DNA of 64,000 nucleotides, taken from the NCBI GenBank assembly GCA_047600605.1, contig JASGKK010000003.1:1054001-1118000 (forward strand), given 5' to 3'. The notes under the pieces were generated by a model that did no database searches, was not told the origin of the DNA, and saw nothing but the letters and a program-made list of their open reading frames with translations. Each line of letters starts with the position of its first letter. Position 1 is the first letter of the stretch. Source of the DNA: CAYMZZ01 sp047600605. GTDB lineage: Bacteria > Bacteroidota > Bacteroidia > Chitinophagales > Chitinophagaceae. Shown here piece by piece: positions 16,643 through 25,085 of this stretch. The translations under genes and the position numbers were made by a program.

Positions 16643-18019
16643 ATGAAAAAAGTCCTGTTAGCACTTGCCGTTGTCTCCGCCACTTTTTCGGCTTGTGTAA
16701 AAGTCAATATTGACGATTCACTCACCAATAATGGCGGCACAGGCGGTAATACTGACTGTAATGATGGTACCAAGGAAGAGCAGATCATCTGCAGCAAGAT
16801 CATTACCGGTCAGATCACAGAAAATGTGACCCTGCCCAAAGGCAAATACGCACTGAAAGGATATGTGTATGTGAGCAACCGTGCGGTACTGACTTTTGCA
16901 GCCGGTTCAGTAATTGTAAGTGATACTGTGAGCAAAGGAGCCCTGATCATTGAGCGTAATTCACGTCTCTATGCAGAAGGTACTGCTGCTGATCCCATTG
17001 TATTTACATCGGGTAAAAAACCCGGTGATCGCAAACCTGGCGACTGGGGTGGTATCATCCTGCTGGGCAACGCACCTACCAACCATGCCACTACACCGAC
17101 TATTGAAGGTGGTGTAAATGCTCAGTATGGCGGCAGTATTGCTGCAGACAACAGTGGCTCACTGAAATATGTACGTATTGAATTTGCTGGTATCGCTTCT
17201 GACCCCGGTTCAGAGATCAATGGTCTTACCCTCGGCGGCGTAGGCAGTGGTACTACACTGGAAAACATCCAGGTTTCTTTTGGTAATGATGATGCGTACG
17301 AGTTCTTTGGCGGTACAGTTAATGCCAAAAATCTGGTAGCTTTCGCTACAGCCGATGACGACTTCGATTTTGATAATGGCTATTCCGGCCGTATTCAATT
17401 TGCTGTATCCTGCCGTAAACCTGACTTTGTAGATCCAGGTGATGCTGGTAACGGTATCGAGTGCGACAACAACGCCGGCGGCACTACTGCCACTCCGCGC
17501 ACACGTCCTCAGCTGAGCAACTTTACTATCATTGGCCCCAACAGCGCTACTGCTGCAGTTAACCATAACTATTCAAACCGCTGGCGCCGTGCCACGCAGT
17601 TTGTACTGCGCAACTCTATCCTGATGGGTCACCCCGATGCAGGTTTCTCTATGGAAAGTGATGAAACACTGACAGACTACTACACCAACAACCTGTCTGA
17701 GTTCAAGAACAACCTGGTACATGCAGAAAACAATCCTTACCGCAGCAGCAACGGAGCACTGGTATCAGCTGCCCAGATCAAAGCAAAAGCAGAAGCTGAG
17801 GGTTGTATCACCTACACTAACATTGCCGATATTCAACTCGAGAATCCTTTCTATTCTACAAGCCCCAATTTCCTGCCCAAGACCGGCTCACCTGCCCTGT
17901 CAGGTACCGACTTTACAGGCATGACTGGTTTCACGGCTGTAGCTTACCGCGGTGCATTTGGTACTACCAACTGGACGGCCGGCTGGACCAACTGGGATCC
18001 TCAGAATACCGTTTATTAA
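16643..18019 (+). CDS. Outer-membrane/surface lipoprotein partnered with a TonB receptor
   Basis: Lipoprotein of 458 residues: signal peptide ending in the lipobox ATFSAC, with Cys18 as lipidation site. A low-complexity Asn/Gly/Asp linker (about 22-40) follows. The body has short beta strands and Gly turns such as GYVYVSNRAVLTFAAGS, GDWGGIILLGNAP and LTLGGVGSGTTLENIQVSF, typical of a right-handed parallel beta-helix or related solenoid. D-D-D-F-D-F-D-N-G (about 240) could bind calcium. It follows the receptor by 41 bp and a strong terminator comes after it, so the two form one operon. It probably captures the substrate at the cell surface (inference). Confidence 0.8.
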   Translation: MKKVLLALAVVSATFSACVKVNIDDSLTNNGGTGGNTDCNDGTKEEQIICSKIITGQITENVTLPKGKYALKGYVYVSNRAVLTFAAGSVIVSDTVSKGALIIERNSRLYAEGTAADPIVFTSGKKPGDRKPGDWGGIILLGNAPTNHATTPTIEGGVNAQYGGSIAADNSGSLKYVRIEFAGIASDPGSEINGLTLGGVGSGTTLENIQVSFGNDDAYEFFGGTVNAKNLVAFATADDDFDFDNGYSGRIQFAVSCRKPDFVDPGDAGNGIECDNNAGGTTATPRTRPQLSNFTIIGPNSATAAVNHNYSNRWRRATQFVLRNSILMGHPDAGFSMESDETLTDYYTNNLSEFKNNLVHAENNPYRSSNGALVSAAQIKAKAEAEGCITYTNIADIQLENPFYSTSPNFLPKTGSPALSGTDFTGMTGFTAVAYRGAFGTTNWTAGWTNWDPQNTVY

Positions 18020-18042
18020 TCGGATATAACTGTCGTATAAGT

Positions 18043-18068
18043 AAAAGCCCCCGGAGACGGGGGCTTTT
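18043..18068. terminator. Bidirectional intrinsic terminator
   Basis: AAAAGCCCCCG (18043-18053), GAGA tetraloop, CGGGGGCTTTT (18058-18068): an 11-bp perfect stem with A and T runs on both sides. It lies between the convergent lipoprotein gene and the transglutaminase-like gene and can serve both. Confidence 0.92.
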
Positions 18069-18071
18069 GTA

Positions 18072-19276
18072 TTAATGATTGGGTAAATAAGCATAGGCTA
18101 TTTCATAGGGAGTCTTCCGGAGAGAAGGAAGCATTTCGCCCAGTGAAAGATCATCCTTTTGCGGAGTGGGTTCACAAATGGTGTATTTGCGGCCATTGTA
18201 TTCAATGGTTTTTCCCACCGGCTTATCAAACTGCACTGCTATGGTCACATGCTGCGGATAACTTAACACCAGCATAGGCAGATTATAGATTTCCTTTACA
18301 AGATAAAAGAACAACGCTGCCCTGTCTTCACAATCACTTTGATCGTACAGCAGCGTCTGCTCAGGGCTTAATCTTTTTTCGGTGCCGAAATTTTCATTAT
18401 CCGGTTTAAAAAGAAAGGCATAACGTGTGAAGCGCATCAGATAATCCACACCATTCTTTACATTCATGGCAGATACATATTTGCGCAACGCAGGAATAAG
18501 TGAGCTGTACGTCTCGCGGCTCATGGGAATATTGAAATAATATTCATAATCCACCACCGGGTAATTGGCAAAAAGGCTCTTTACTTCCGGATTGATCCTT
18601 ACCCTGAAGTTGTATTCACTCTGATAATAATTGAACCGCAAATCCTTTTCCTGGTAGCTGGCAGTGGTGAAATCAGGCAACTGTGTCACCTTATAGGAAA
18701 AACCGCGGACAGTACCGGACACAGGCAGGGGCACTTCTTCAAAATGATCCCGCTCGGGATCAATGTTTTTGTAGTCGTGAAAATTCAGACATACATACTG
18801 ACGACCCTGGCTCAGCCGGTGGGGATATTATAAATATGCTCATCGCTCTGCACATAAAAAAGGATCTTGTCTGCTGCAATCGTCAGTATGGCTCCAAAGC
18901 CTGATCGTGTCAGCAGATACCACTTATATAATGTATAGCGATTGTAGTTGCTCGATTTGGGGCTGATCTGCTGCGCTGTTTTCCGGATTAACTGATAAAA
19001 CAACCAGTCGTCGGGGTTATGTTTTTGCCGGTAAGCCTGCAGACTGGCAATGATGTTGTCAAATGCAGACGCATTTAAGGATTGATAGAAATGCTGTATG
19101 CTGGCAATACTCAGAGAGTCGGTAAAATCGATAACGGCAGTGGGCGCAACCGTAAAACTGACAGGCTCTCCGAAAAAGTCAAACTGGTATACACCTGCCT
19201 CTCCCCGTGCGAAGCTGCGGGGTGTCATGGCGGCAAAAGCCAGGCAAACTGATATGAGTGCGACTCTTATTTTCAC
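18072..19276 (-). pseudogene. Transglutaminase-like secreted protein, split by a frameshift
   Basis: Two minus-strand frames together make one protein. The first (19276 to 18812, GTG start, signal peptide MKIRVALISVCLAFA) reads to ...H-I-Y-N-I-P-T-G-stop. The second continues without a start of its own: its open frame extends upstream of 18734 as H-R-L-S-Q-G-R-Q-Y-V-C and runs to 18072. Adding one base in the GGGG run (18821-18824, plus strand) joins them into about 400 residues. The second part has a transglutaminase/cysteine-protease-like core: Cys in SDCEDRAALFFYLV, His in YPQHVTIAV and an acidic residue in TICEPTPQ. Either a recent pseudogene or a homopolymer sequencing error. Confidence 0.75.
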
Positions 19277-19444
19277 AGGCAACAAATCCTTTCTAAAGTT
19301 ATAAAACTTAACAATTAGGTAATATTAAGTTTTTGAAGGCTCATAATCACTGATTTGCATTAAAAAACAAACCTGGTGCGAATTAATGCTCTCATAATCT
19401 TATGGTAACAGTGCTGTAATATGGCGGAGGCATCTTTGCATCAG

Positions 19445-19561
19445 TTCTTTCTACACCGTCGTTCCTTAATTGCTGATGGGTTAGCAGTTCTCCATCGCAG
19501 GCAATTTTCTCATGCAGTTACCACCCCGTCCTGGACAGCAAATCATGCGGGGTGGTTTTTT
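19445..19561 (+). ncRNA. Candidate small RNA of about 115 nt
   Basis: A near-consensus -7 box (CATCTTTGC, 19431-19439) is followed about 80 nt later by a strong terminator (19520-19561), with no credible ORF and no downstream gene on this strand. Within the transcript CATCAG (19437-19442, at the 5' edge) could pair with CTGATG (19473-19478), and TGCT with AGCA. It matches no RNA family I recognise (not SRP RNA, 6S, tmRNA or a known riboswitch motif). The 362-bp gap 19286-19647 holds nothing else but the terminators described here. Confidence 0.4.
19520..19561 (+). terminator. Plus-strand intrinsic terminator
   Basis: ACCACCCCG (19520-19528) pairs perfectly with CGGGGTGGT (19548-19556) and is followed by six Ts (19556-19561). 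No protein gene on the plus strand ends here, so it points to a short independent transcript. Its T run is also the left end of the palindrome 19556-19606. Confidence 0.85.
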
Positions 19562-19606
19562 ATGCCCCCATGGTCTGTCTTAGACAGACCATGGGGGCAT
19601 AAAAAA
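19556..19606. repeat. 51-bp perfect palindrome (bidirectional terminator-like)
   Basis: Every base from 19556 to 19580 pairs with 19582-19606 around a single central T: TTTTTTATGCCCCC, then ATGGTCTGTCT, and the reverse complement. The outer six Ts/As make it a terminator in either direction. The inner word GGTCTGTC is repeated in the hairpin at 19613-19631. Confidence 0.9.
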
Positions 19607-19631
19607 TAAAAAGGTCTGTCGAAGACAGACC
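19605..19631 (-). terminator. Intrinsic terminator of the glycosyltransferase gene
   Basis: On the minus strand GGTCTGTC-TTC-GACAGACC (19631-19613) is followed by TTTTTATTTTTT. It comes 17 nt after the glycosyltransferase stop codon and just before the large palindrome. Confidence 0.85.
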
Positions 19632-19647
19632 AGGTGAAATGGATCGA

Positions 19648-20724
19648 TTAATCCAAAGCTGGCTGTTGCTGTATGGGCATTGGCCAGTAAGAGGCCAGGT
19701 CTGCCGGTTCACTGGCGGCTGGCAGGGGTGAGGGCTGATCGTGATGTAATGCAAAGAGGTAATCGAGACTTTCGGGAATACTATTGCGATAATCTACTTC
19801 TACATTCTGGGTGCTGTTCATCCACCGGTCAAAATGCTCCGGAAAATCATCGTCAATACGATCCAGGGTGCTTACTCCCATCTGTGCCAGAGCTGCAGCA
19901 TTACATTGCTGTTCGTACTGACTTCGTATAGGTATAGCCATAATCTTTTTCCGGAGGTGAAGCGCTTCTGCAGGTGTTTCAAAACCGGCGCCGGTAATGA
20001 TGCCTTCGCAATGAATAAGGCTCTGGTTGAACAATGATTTATTTACCGGCATTAGCGTAAGATGTTTTTCCTGGCGTATCTGGGATATGCCGCCACAAAA
20101 TACCTGGAAACGGATGTCGCTAAAAGGAGTGAGCAACGCGATCAGCTCGCGTTCGCACCACGCAGGCAGGTATACGGTGATATAACCATCGTTGCGGGGT
20201 TTGGCATTCAGGATATCCTCTTTGATCACCGGAGTAAAAATAAAATCGTCATAACGCTGGAAATGTAATCCCACATATGCGCTGGCGCGTGCATACCGCT
20301 TCAATACCAGCTCACCCGCCTTGCTGGTACGATCAGGACGTGGTGTGCGCGATGATTGAAAACTGGCCTGGTGGCCAAAATTGATTGAACGTATCTTCTT
20401 GCGTGCACAGGCTGCAGCGGTAATAAATTCAAAGTCGTTGATGACCAGATCATACTTTTCTACTGGTAAATCGTGAATCTCTTTACGAAGCCGCAGAGGG
20501 GCAAAACGTTTCAGCATTTCCACATAATCGAGGCCTCCTGCGCAGTTATAAAAAAGGCTGAGTCCTTTGCTCCGGTAACGGACAGGTGCATCGAGCGACA
20601 AATTGCTGTTGCTGCCGCTGAGGAAAATATCCACCTCGCCATATTGCTGCAAATGGGGCAGGAGCTCCATCGCACGACTGATATGGCCATTGCCGGTTGC
20701 CTGTACAGAATAAAGTATACGCAT
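19648..20724 (-). CDS. GT28/MGT-like glycosyltransferase (MJ1255-type)
   Basis: Cytoplasmic GT-B-fold glycosyltransferase of 358 residues. The N-terminus RILYSVQATGNGHISRAMEL is the acceptor-side signature of the MurG/MGT-like group (G-x-G-H at about 11-14). The C-terminal donor site shows GIITGAGFETPAEALHLRKKIMAIP (about 260-284), the usual G-G-x(n)-E-A sugar-nucleotide loop. Closest in layout to the MJ1255/VC2487 family; the acceptor is unknown. It lies 235 bp behind an LpxH-like phosphoesterase on the same strand. That gap is filled by an 80-bp tandem repeat. Confidence 0.82.
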   Translation of the reverse strand: MRILYSVQATGNGHISRAMELLPHLQQYGEVDIFLSGSNSNLSLDAPVRYRSKGLSLFYNCAGGLDYVEMLKRFAPLRLRKEIHDLPVEKYDLVINDFEFITAAACARKKIRSINFGHQASFQSSRTPRPDRTSKAGELVLKRYARASAYVGLHFQRYDDFIFTPVIKEDILNAKPRNDGYITVYLPAWCERELIALLTPFSDIRFQVFCGGISQIRQEKHLTLMPVNKSLFNQSLIHCEGIITGAGFETPAEALHLRKKIMAIPIRSQYEQQCNAAALAQMGVSTLDRIDDDFPEHFDRWMNSTQNVEVDYRNSIPESLDYLFALHHDQPSPLPAASEPADLASYWPMPIQQQPALD

Positions 20725-20730
20725 ATTAGT

Positions 20731-20963
20731 AGTTGACAGTGGTCAGTGGCCAGTATACAGTGATCATTAGCACATTATCACACTAGCACATCAGCACATT
20801 CATAGTTGACAGTGGTCAGTGGACTGTGGTCAGCATACAGTAATCATTAGCACATTATCACACTAGCACATCAGCACATTTCTAGTTGACAGTGGTCAGT
20901 GGACTGTGGTCAGCATACAGTAATCATTAGCACATTATCACACTAGCACATCAGCACATTCAT
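20731..20963. repeat. Tandem repeat, three units of 73, 80 and 80 bp
   Basis: Units start at 20731, 20804 and 20884. Units 2 and 3 agree at 77 of 80 positions. Unit 1 lacks an internal GACTGTGGTCAG-like segment. Each unit has a GTTGACAGTGGTCAGTGG part followed by an ATTAGCACATTATCACAC and TAGCACATCAGCACATT part. The array fills the gap between two co-directional genes and overlaps the TGA stop of the upstream one (20962-20960). Confidence 0.95.
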
Positions 20964-21793
20964 AACAGTGAGTGCAGGTAAATCGCAATCTCATTCGTCA
21001 CCACATCTGTTTTCAGCCTTGTGATTGTTGTTTTTTCCGGTTTCATCACGCCTGCATCATAGGTATAGAGATGCCAGTCCTGGTCATAATATTCCAGGGC
21101 TGTCATATGTTCTACCCAATCACCCGAATTGAGATAGGTGACCGTTCCTTTATCATTACTGAATACTCTTTTTTGGGGTTGATGAATATGACCACAGATC
21201 ACACAATCGTATTTTTTTTCGATAGCCAGTTCGGCGATCATGGTTTCAAACTCATCGATCTTCACCACACGCTTGTGAAACTGTTCCATCACCTTGCGCG
21301 AAAGAGATGCTTTTTCGCGACCAACAAAACGTAGTAACCGGTTTACCAGTTTATTGAAACCAAGCAGCATGGCGTAGCCATTGCTGCCCAGCCTGCCCCA
21401 GAATTTTGCCTGGCCTTTGCTGGTATGATCAAATACATCGCCATGGAATACCCAGGTCATTTTACCGTTGATCTCAATCACCACTTTATCCATAAGCTGA
21501 AAATTGCCCAGGTGCAGGTCAGTATATCGCCGCAGCGCCTCATCATGATTGCCGGTAATGTAGATGATGCGCGTGCCATTGGCCAGTAAATGAAATATTT
21601 CCTGTATGACCTGGATATGTGCAGCAGGAAAGTAATGTTTGCTGAACTGCCATCCGTCCATGATATCGCCATTGAGTATAAGCAGGCGGGGAGAAATGGA
21701 CCGCAGGTAAGTAGCAAATTCTTTTGCCCTGCAGGCATAAGTGCCCAGGTGCAGATCAGAGATGACTACTACTTCAACGGGACGTTTTTGCAT
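20960..21793 (-). CDS. LpxH-like calcineurin-type phosphoesterase
   Basis: Metallophosphoesterase of 277 residues with the complete metal-site set: SDLHLGT (about 12-18), NGDIMDGW (about 40-47), TGNHDE (about 79-84), HGDVFDH (about 116-122) and CGHIHQP (about 197-203). The family includes UDP-2,3-diacylglucosamine hydrolase (LpxH) of lipid A synthesis. This protein is longer, with an insert GLGSNGYAML/NKLVNRLLRF (about 130-155) seen in the LpxH-like branch of Bacteroidota. The following gene encodes a glycosyltransferase, so both may act on an envelope glycolipid (inference). The stop codon lies in the tandem repeat. Confidence 0.85.
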   Translation of the reverse strand: MQKRPVEVVVISDLHLGTYACRAKEFATYLRSISPRLLILNGDIMDGWQFSKHYFPAAHIQVIQEIFHLLANGTRIIYITGNHDEALRRYTDLHLGNFQLMDKVVIEINGKMTWVFHGDVFDHTSKGQAKFWGRLGSNGYAMLLGFNKLVNRLLRFVGREKASLSRKVMEQFHKRVVKIDEFETMIAELAIEKKYDCVICGHIHQPQKRVFSNDKGTVTYLNSGDWVEHMTALEYYDQDWHLYTYDAGVMKPEKTTITRLKTDVVTNEIAIYLHSLL

Positions 21794-21868
21794 GCAAGAG
21801 GTTTCATAAAACTAACCAGCGAGTGTAAACTCAGCATTAACAGGGGATTAAGAGAATATTATGAATGG

Positions 21869-21985
21869 TTATTAGTGGTCGGTGGTCAGTTGCCAGTGGC
21901 CAGTAATTTGTTCTAAGTACCTGCCATTTTAATCCATCAATTCTCTTTCTGACCACTAGCCACTGACCACTGGCCACTGACAACC
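21869..21985. repeat. Inverted pair of GGTCAGTGG-type repeats in a divergent gap
   Basis: The left arm (21869-21910) contains AGTGGTCGGTGGTCAG and CCAGTGGCCAGT. The right arm (21943-21985) is its imperfect reverse complement (CTGACCACTAGCCACTGACC, then ACTGGCCACTGACAA). The arms are separated by about 32 bp. Unlike the other copies it lies between two gene starts (LpxH-like and phosphatase-like), not after a stop codon. Confidence 0.8.
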
Positions 21986-22060
21986 GAACTTCACGTTTTA
22001 ATGACACTTCCTTAACACCCCGGTCATATATCCTTGCTTTCTTTGACAAACCGTTACACA

Positions 22061-23152
22061 GTGAAACTTACTTCGTTGCTGGCTCTTATGTTGCTGATAC
22101 TGCCTTCAGCGCAGCCGCTTCCTCCCGTTTGTCCTGTGATCATTCCCCAACAGCCCGTACAGAATCTCATCATTATTACTATCGATGGTTTCAGGTGGCA
22201 GGAATTATTTACCGGGGCCGATGAGGACTTGCTTAGCGATACGCGTTACACTACAGACACTGCTACCATGCGGCTCATGTATGGCGGGCCTACTGCTTCG
22301 GAAAGACGTCAGCGCCTGCTGCCATTTTTCTGGAACGTCATAGCCAGACGCGGGCAGCTCTATGGCAACCGGCACCTGGGCAGCAGAGTGAATACGGCTA
22401 ACCTGTACAGCGTATCTTACCCCGGATACAACGAGATATTTACCGGCACGACCGATCTCAGCATATCCTCCAATGCACGTAAACTCAACAGCCGGATCAA
22501 CGTACTGGAGCACCTCGATAAGCAACCCGGATTTGCCGGCCGTGTAGCAGCTTTTACATCGTGGGATATGTTTCCCTATATACTCAACCAGGAGCGGAAT
22601 GGCCTGCCCGTAAACAGCGGTTATGCCGCTTTAAAAGACACGCTGTTATCTGCTACGACCTATGCGGCAAATGTGGTTCAGGAAAACATTATACAGGAAA
22701 AAGGAGGCACCCGTCAGGACCAGTTAACCTATATAGCCGCACGGGAATATTTGCAAACACATCAACCGCGGGTATTATTCCTGGGTCTCGGCGAAACAGA
22801 TGAATATGCTCACCGTGGCAATTATGACCGTTATCTGCAGCAGGCTACGCAGATAGACCAGATGCTGGCTTCACTCTGGCAATGGATACAGACCACACCC
22901 GGTTATAAAGACAACACCGCTTTACTTATAACCACTGATCATGGCCGTGGCAGCAGAGACAGCAAATGGACATCGCACAGCGCTTTCATAAAAGGCTCAT
23001 CACAAACCTGGCTGGCTCTTATGGGACCCGGATTGCCTGCATTGGGAGAAGTAAAAGAAGATCAGCAGATCTATCAGCAACAACTGTCGTCTGTAATGGC
23101 AGCATTGCTGGGCGAGCGGTTTGGCAATAGTGTGCCTGTAGCCAGCAGGTGA
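22061..23152 (+). CDS. Alkaline phosphatase superfamily protein (secreted)
   Basis: Secreted metal-dependent hydrolase of 363 residues. The N-terminal signal sequence is MKLTSLLALMLLILPSAQ. The core shows the superfamily metal and nucleophile motifs: IITIDGFRWQELFTGAD (first Asp and nearby residues), SVSYPGYNEIFTGT (nucleophile region), LGETDEYAH and TTDHGRG (metal-binding Asp/His). This matches the sulfatase/phosphodiesterase/phosphoglycerate-mutase-like branch; the substrate is unknown. Start chosen: GTG at 22061, which begins the signal peptide cleanly; the longer in-frame TTG start at 22034 overlaps a promoter-like TTTCTTTG. Confidence 0.8.
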   Translation: MKLTSLLALMLLILPSAQPLPPVCPVIIPQQPVQNLIIITIDGFRWQELFTGADEDLLSDTRYTTDTATMRLMYGGPTASERRQRLLPFFWNVIARRGQLYGNRHLGSRVNTANLYSVSYPGYNEIFTGTTDLSISSNARKLNSRINVLEHLDKQPGFAGRVAAFTSWDMFPYILNQERNGLPVNSGYAALKDTLLSATTYAANVVQENIIQEKGGTRQDQLTYIAAREYLQTHQPRVLFLGLGETDEYAHRGNYDRYLQQATQIDQMLASLWQWIQTTPGYKDNTALLITTDHGRGSRDSKWTSHSAFIKGSSQTWLALMGPGLPALGEVKEDQQIYQQQLSSVMAALLGERFGNSVPVASR

Positions 23153-23162
23153 AGTAATGCAG

Positions 23163-23561
23163 TCAGGCGATAGCCACCCGGGCAAATAAGGTACTCAGGT
23201 AGATCCAGAGCAGTGAAAAGAAAAGATGGATGATAGTTTCGAATCGTTTGCCCCGCCAGAGTGCAGGAGAATAATAAAAAAACTGGATCAGGCATCTCAG
23301 CAGCCAGAACAGGCAAAGTCCGGCCGCAATGTACTTGCCCAGTTTTGTTTCCAGCAATTCATGCGGTAGTATCAGGCAAAGCAATCCCATGAGCGCTACC
23401 GTAAAACCGATAAAGAAGGTATGTACATACATCATTTGCCTGTTGATCAGGCTCAGGGGCTTCAATTCTTTTTTCCATTCAAAATAACCGGGAAAGAAGG
23501 CATGAAAAATGCCCAGCAGGATCAGCAATACACCGGTAACTTTAAGCTGTATGATCAGCAT
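23163..23561 (-). CDS. Small four-helix membrane protein, function unknown
   Basis: Integral membrane protein of 132 residues with about four helices (LKVTGVLLILLGIFHAFF; VHTFFIGFTVALMGLLCLIL; YIAAGLCLFWLLRCLIQFF; IIHLFFSLLWIYLSTLF). I do not recognise a family with certainty. It is the last gene of a minus-strand operon, overlapping the methyltransferase by 20 bp. Start chosen: ATG at 23561 instead of the TTG at 23573. It converges with the phosphatase-like gene, leaving only 10 bp between the two stops. Confidence 0.7.
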   Translation of the reverse strand: MLIIQLKVTGVLLILLGIFHAFFPGYFEWKKELKPLSLINRQMMYVHTFFIGFTVALMGLLCLILPHELLETKLGKYIAAGLCLFWLLRCLIQFFYYSPALWRGKRFETIIHLFFSLLWIYLSTLFARVAIA

Positions 23562-24330
23562 CTGTAAGTACAATTAAGTGAATAAATGGATTGATCTTTT
23601 TCCTGGTTGTGATATGTAAACCTGCGCCAGCAAATGTCTTTTGCCAGGCAGACCAGGACAGAAAATGGAAAGCGCCAATTGTGTAGGCCAGAAAATTGGG
23701 AAGATCGCGCAGATGCTCTGCCACCACAATTGAGCCACCTGGCGCCAGCGACCTCTTCAATGTACGGAAGAAGTCAGCTCTTTCGGCATCATCCCGGATC
23801 TCATGCGCAGCCAGTATCAGCAAAATAATACCGGCATCTTTTACCGGCAGTACCTGGGTTGTTGTGGGAATAGTTACTGTACCCGGAAAAGACGGATATA
23901 CTTTTCGTGCACGTGCAATCGACCATTCCGTATGTTTTTGCGGATCGTAGAAATCAAATACATGCAGGTCATTTTGCGGATAGCGTGTCTGAAGTAATGC
24001 ACTCGTCTCGTCAAAACCCGCATGGATATTAATCATTGTACCGGTGGCCGGAATAAACTCACTGAGCCAGTAGAGCGAGTATAATCCCGAAAGATCATAT
24101 ACATACCAGGATACCAGCAGGGAAATAAAAAGAGTGAGTATCGCACCAATCAGGATCAGCAGCAAAAGCAGGGAGGTCATACCAGGCGTATACCAATAGC
24201 CCAGTGTAAGCGCAACGATCAGCAGGAATGCCAGCAGATAAAAATGCCAGTTAAACCAGACGATATGCTTCACTCCCAGCCAGCGCGGCCGGTTTATTAA
24301 CCGGTTATATGCAGAAGAGGATACTGGCAT
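23542..24330 (-). CDS. Membrane-anchored class I SAM methyltransferase-like protein
   Basis: Protein of 262 residues. Two N-terminal transmembrane helices (about 27-47 and 54-75) are followed by a Rossmann-like domain. This shows GTMINIHAGFDETSALL (motif I region, although the usual E/D-x-G-x-G-x-G is degenerate), LHVFDFYDPQ (motif II acidic end) and ILLILAAHEIRD and LKRSLAPGGSIVVAEHLRD (motifs III-IV). The family is small-molecule or lipid methyltransferases, substrate unknown. Its ATG shares one base with the stop of the DUF2071 gene (TGATG). Confidence 0.75.
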   Translation of the reverse strand: MPVSSSAYNRLINRPRWLGVKHIVWFNWHFYLLAFLLIVALTLGYWYTPGMTSLLLLLILIGAILTLFISLLVSWYVYDLSGLYSLYWLSEFIPATGTMINIHAGFDETSALLQTRYPQNDLHVFDFYDPQKHTEWSIARARKVYPSFPGTVTIPTTTQVLPVKDAGIILLILAAHEIRDDAERADFFRTLKRSLAPGGSIVVAEHLRDLPNFLAYTIGAFHFLSWSAWQKTFAGAGLHITTRKKINPFIHLIVLTDADHTA

Positions 24331-25082
24331 CAGGCAGAGACATTTTTAGCTATTGCAAGCGATTCTGTACGTCCTTTTTTCCAGTGATAGGGAATGGCGC
24401 TGACCAGGAATGCACTGGCCAGCTTTTTTTCAGCAAACGCCTTCTGTTGCAGCCATCCTGCCTGCTCCTGCACTATGTTGACAGGTTGTGGTGTCCATGA
24501 TTCGCGAACGCCTTCTATGATCACTACCCGGTTCTTTTTTTCATCTGCAGAAAATGTGAAGGGTAATGGTCCTGCAAAACGACGGGCCTGCTGCCAGGTA
24601 TCGAATACGGAACCGGCAGGCAGTATTGCTTCATTGCTGCAATCGGCCTCAATATGTATATTTTCCTTTTCTGAAGAGACCAGTATCCGGTCAGTTGAAC
24701 TGCTCATTTTCAGGTCAGCTGTTTTATACTGATAATGCGTAAACAGGTTGCCGGAAAAACTCATGATACGTTTGTTGGTCACAGAGCGGATAATATACAA
24801 TCCGCGCAGTCTTCGCCCGCGTGTATCTGTATAGCGAACAAAAATGCGATAACCGGAAAGAATGAAATCACGTCCCATCCAGGCAGGGAAGCCCGATGGT
24901 CGTAAGCGACGGGTAGATACAAATGCCGCTGCTACAAATCCCCATTTTTCATTCCAGCTATCCAGTGTGAGGCAATCTGGAATCATGGGCTGCAAGGCGG
25001 CAACCGGCAATGCATAGGTGAGTACCAGCGAATGGTCAAAAAATGCATCTACCGCAAAAGGATGAGTACGCAGATTGAACAT
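24330..25082 (-). CDS. DUF2071 family protein (YqjF-like)
   Basis: Cytoplasmic protein of 250 residues with the DUF2071 pattern: an N-terminal FDHSLVLTYALPVAALQPMIPDCLTLD, then WGFVAAAFVSTRRLRPSGFP, an F-x-x-G-Y-R-I-F-V-R-Y segment, GLYIIRSVTNK and a C-terminal PLPFTF region. The family's biochemical role is not known to me. It is the second gene of an operon, 3 bp behind the DoxX-like gene. DoxX-like and DUF2071 proteins commonly occur together, which suggests a shared envelope or redox task (inference). Confidence 0.8.
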   Translation of the reverse strand: MFNLRTHPFAVDAFFDHSLVLTYALPVAALQPMIPDCLTLDSWNEKWGFVAAAFVSTRRLRPSGFPAWMGRDFILSGYRIFVRYTDTRGRRLRGLYIIRSVTNKRIMSFSGNLFTHYQYKTADLKMSSSTDRILVSSEKENIHIEADCSNEAILPAGSVFDTWQQARRFAGPLPFTFSADEKKNRVVIIEGVRESWTPQPVNIVQEQAGWLQQKAFAEKKLASAFLVSAIPYHWKKGRTESLAIAKNVSA

Positions 25083-25085
25083 AGC

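Noticed and set aside
19421..19609. 62-codon plus-strand ORF
   Set aside because: It crosses the strong terminator and half of the 51-bp palindrome, has no similarity to anything I recognise, and its composition does not look coding.
20731..20963. CRISPR array
   Set aside because: The repeated units are contiguous with no unique spacers between short repeats, and no cas genes are nearby; it is a plain tandem repeat.
22011..22017. Complete PHO-box-like repeat upstream of the phosphatase-like gene
   Set aside because: Only one CTTAACA half site is clear; the 7-mer 11 bp upstream matches at 4 of 7 positions.
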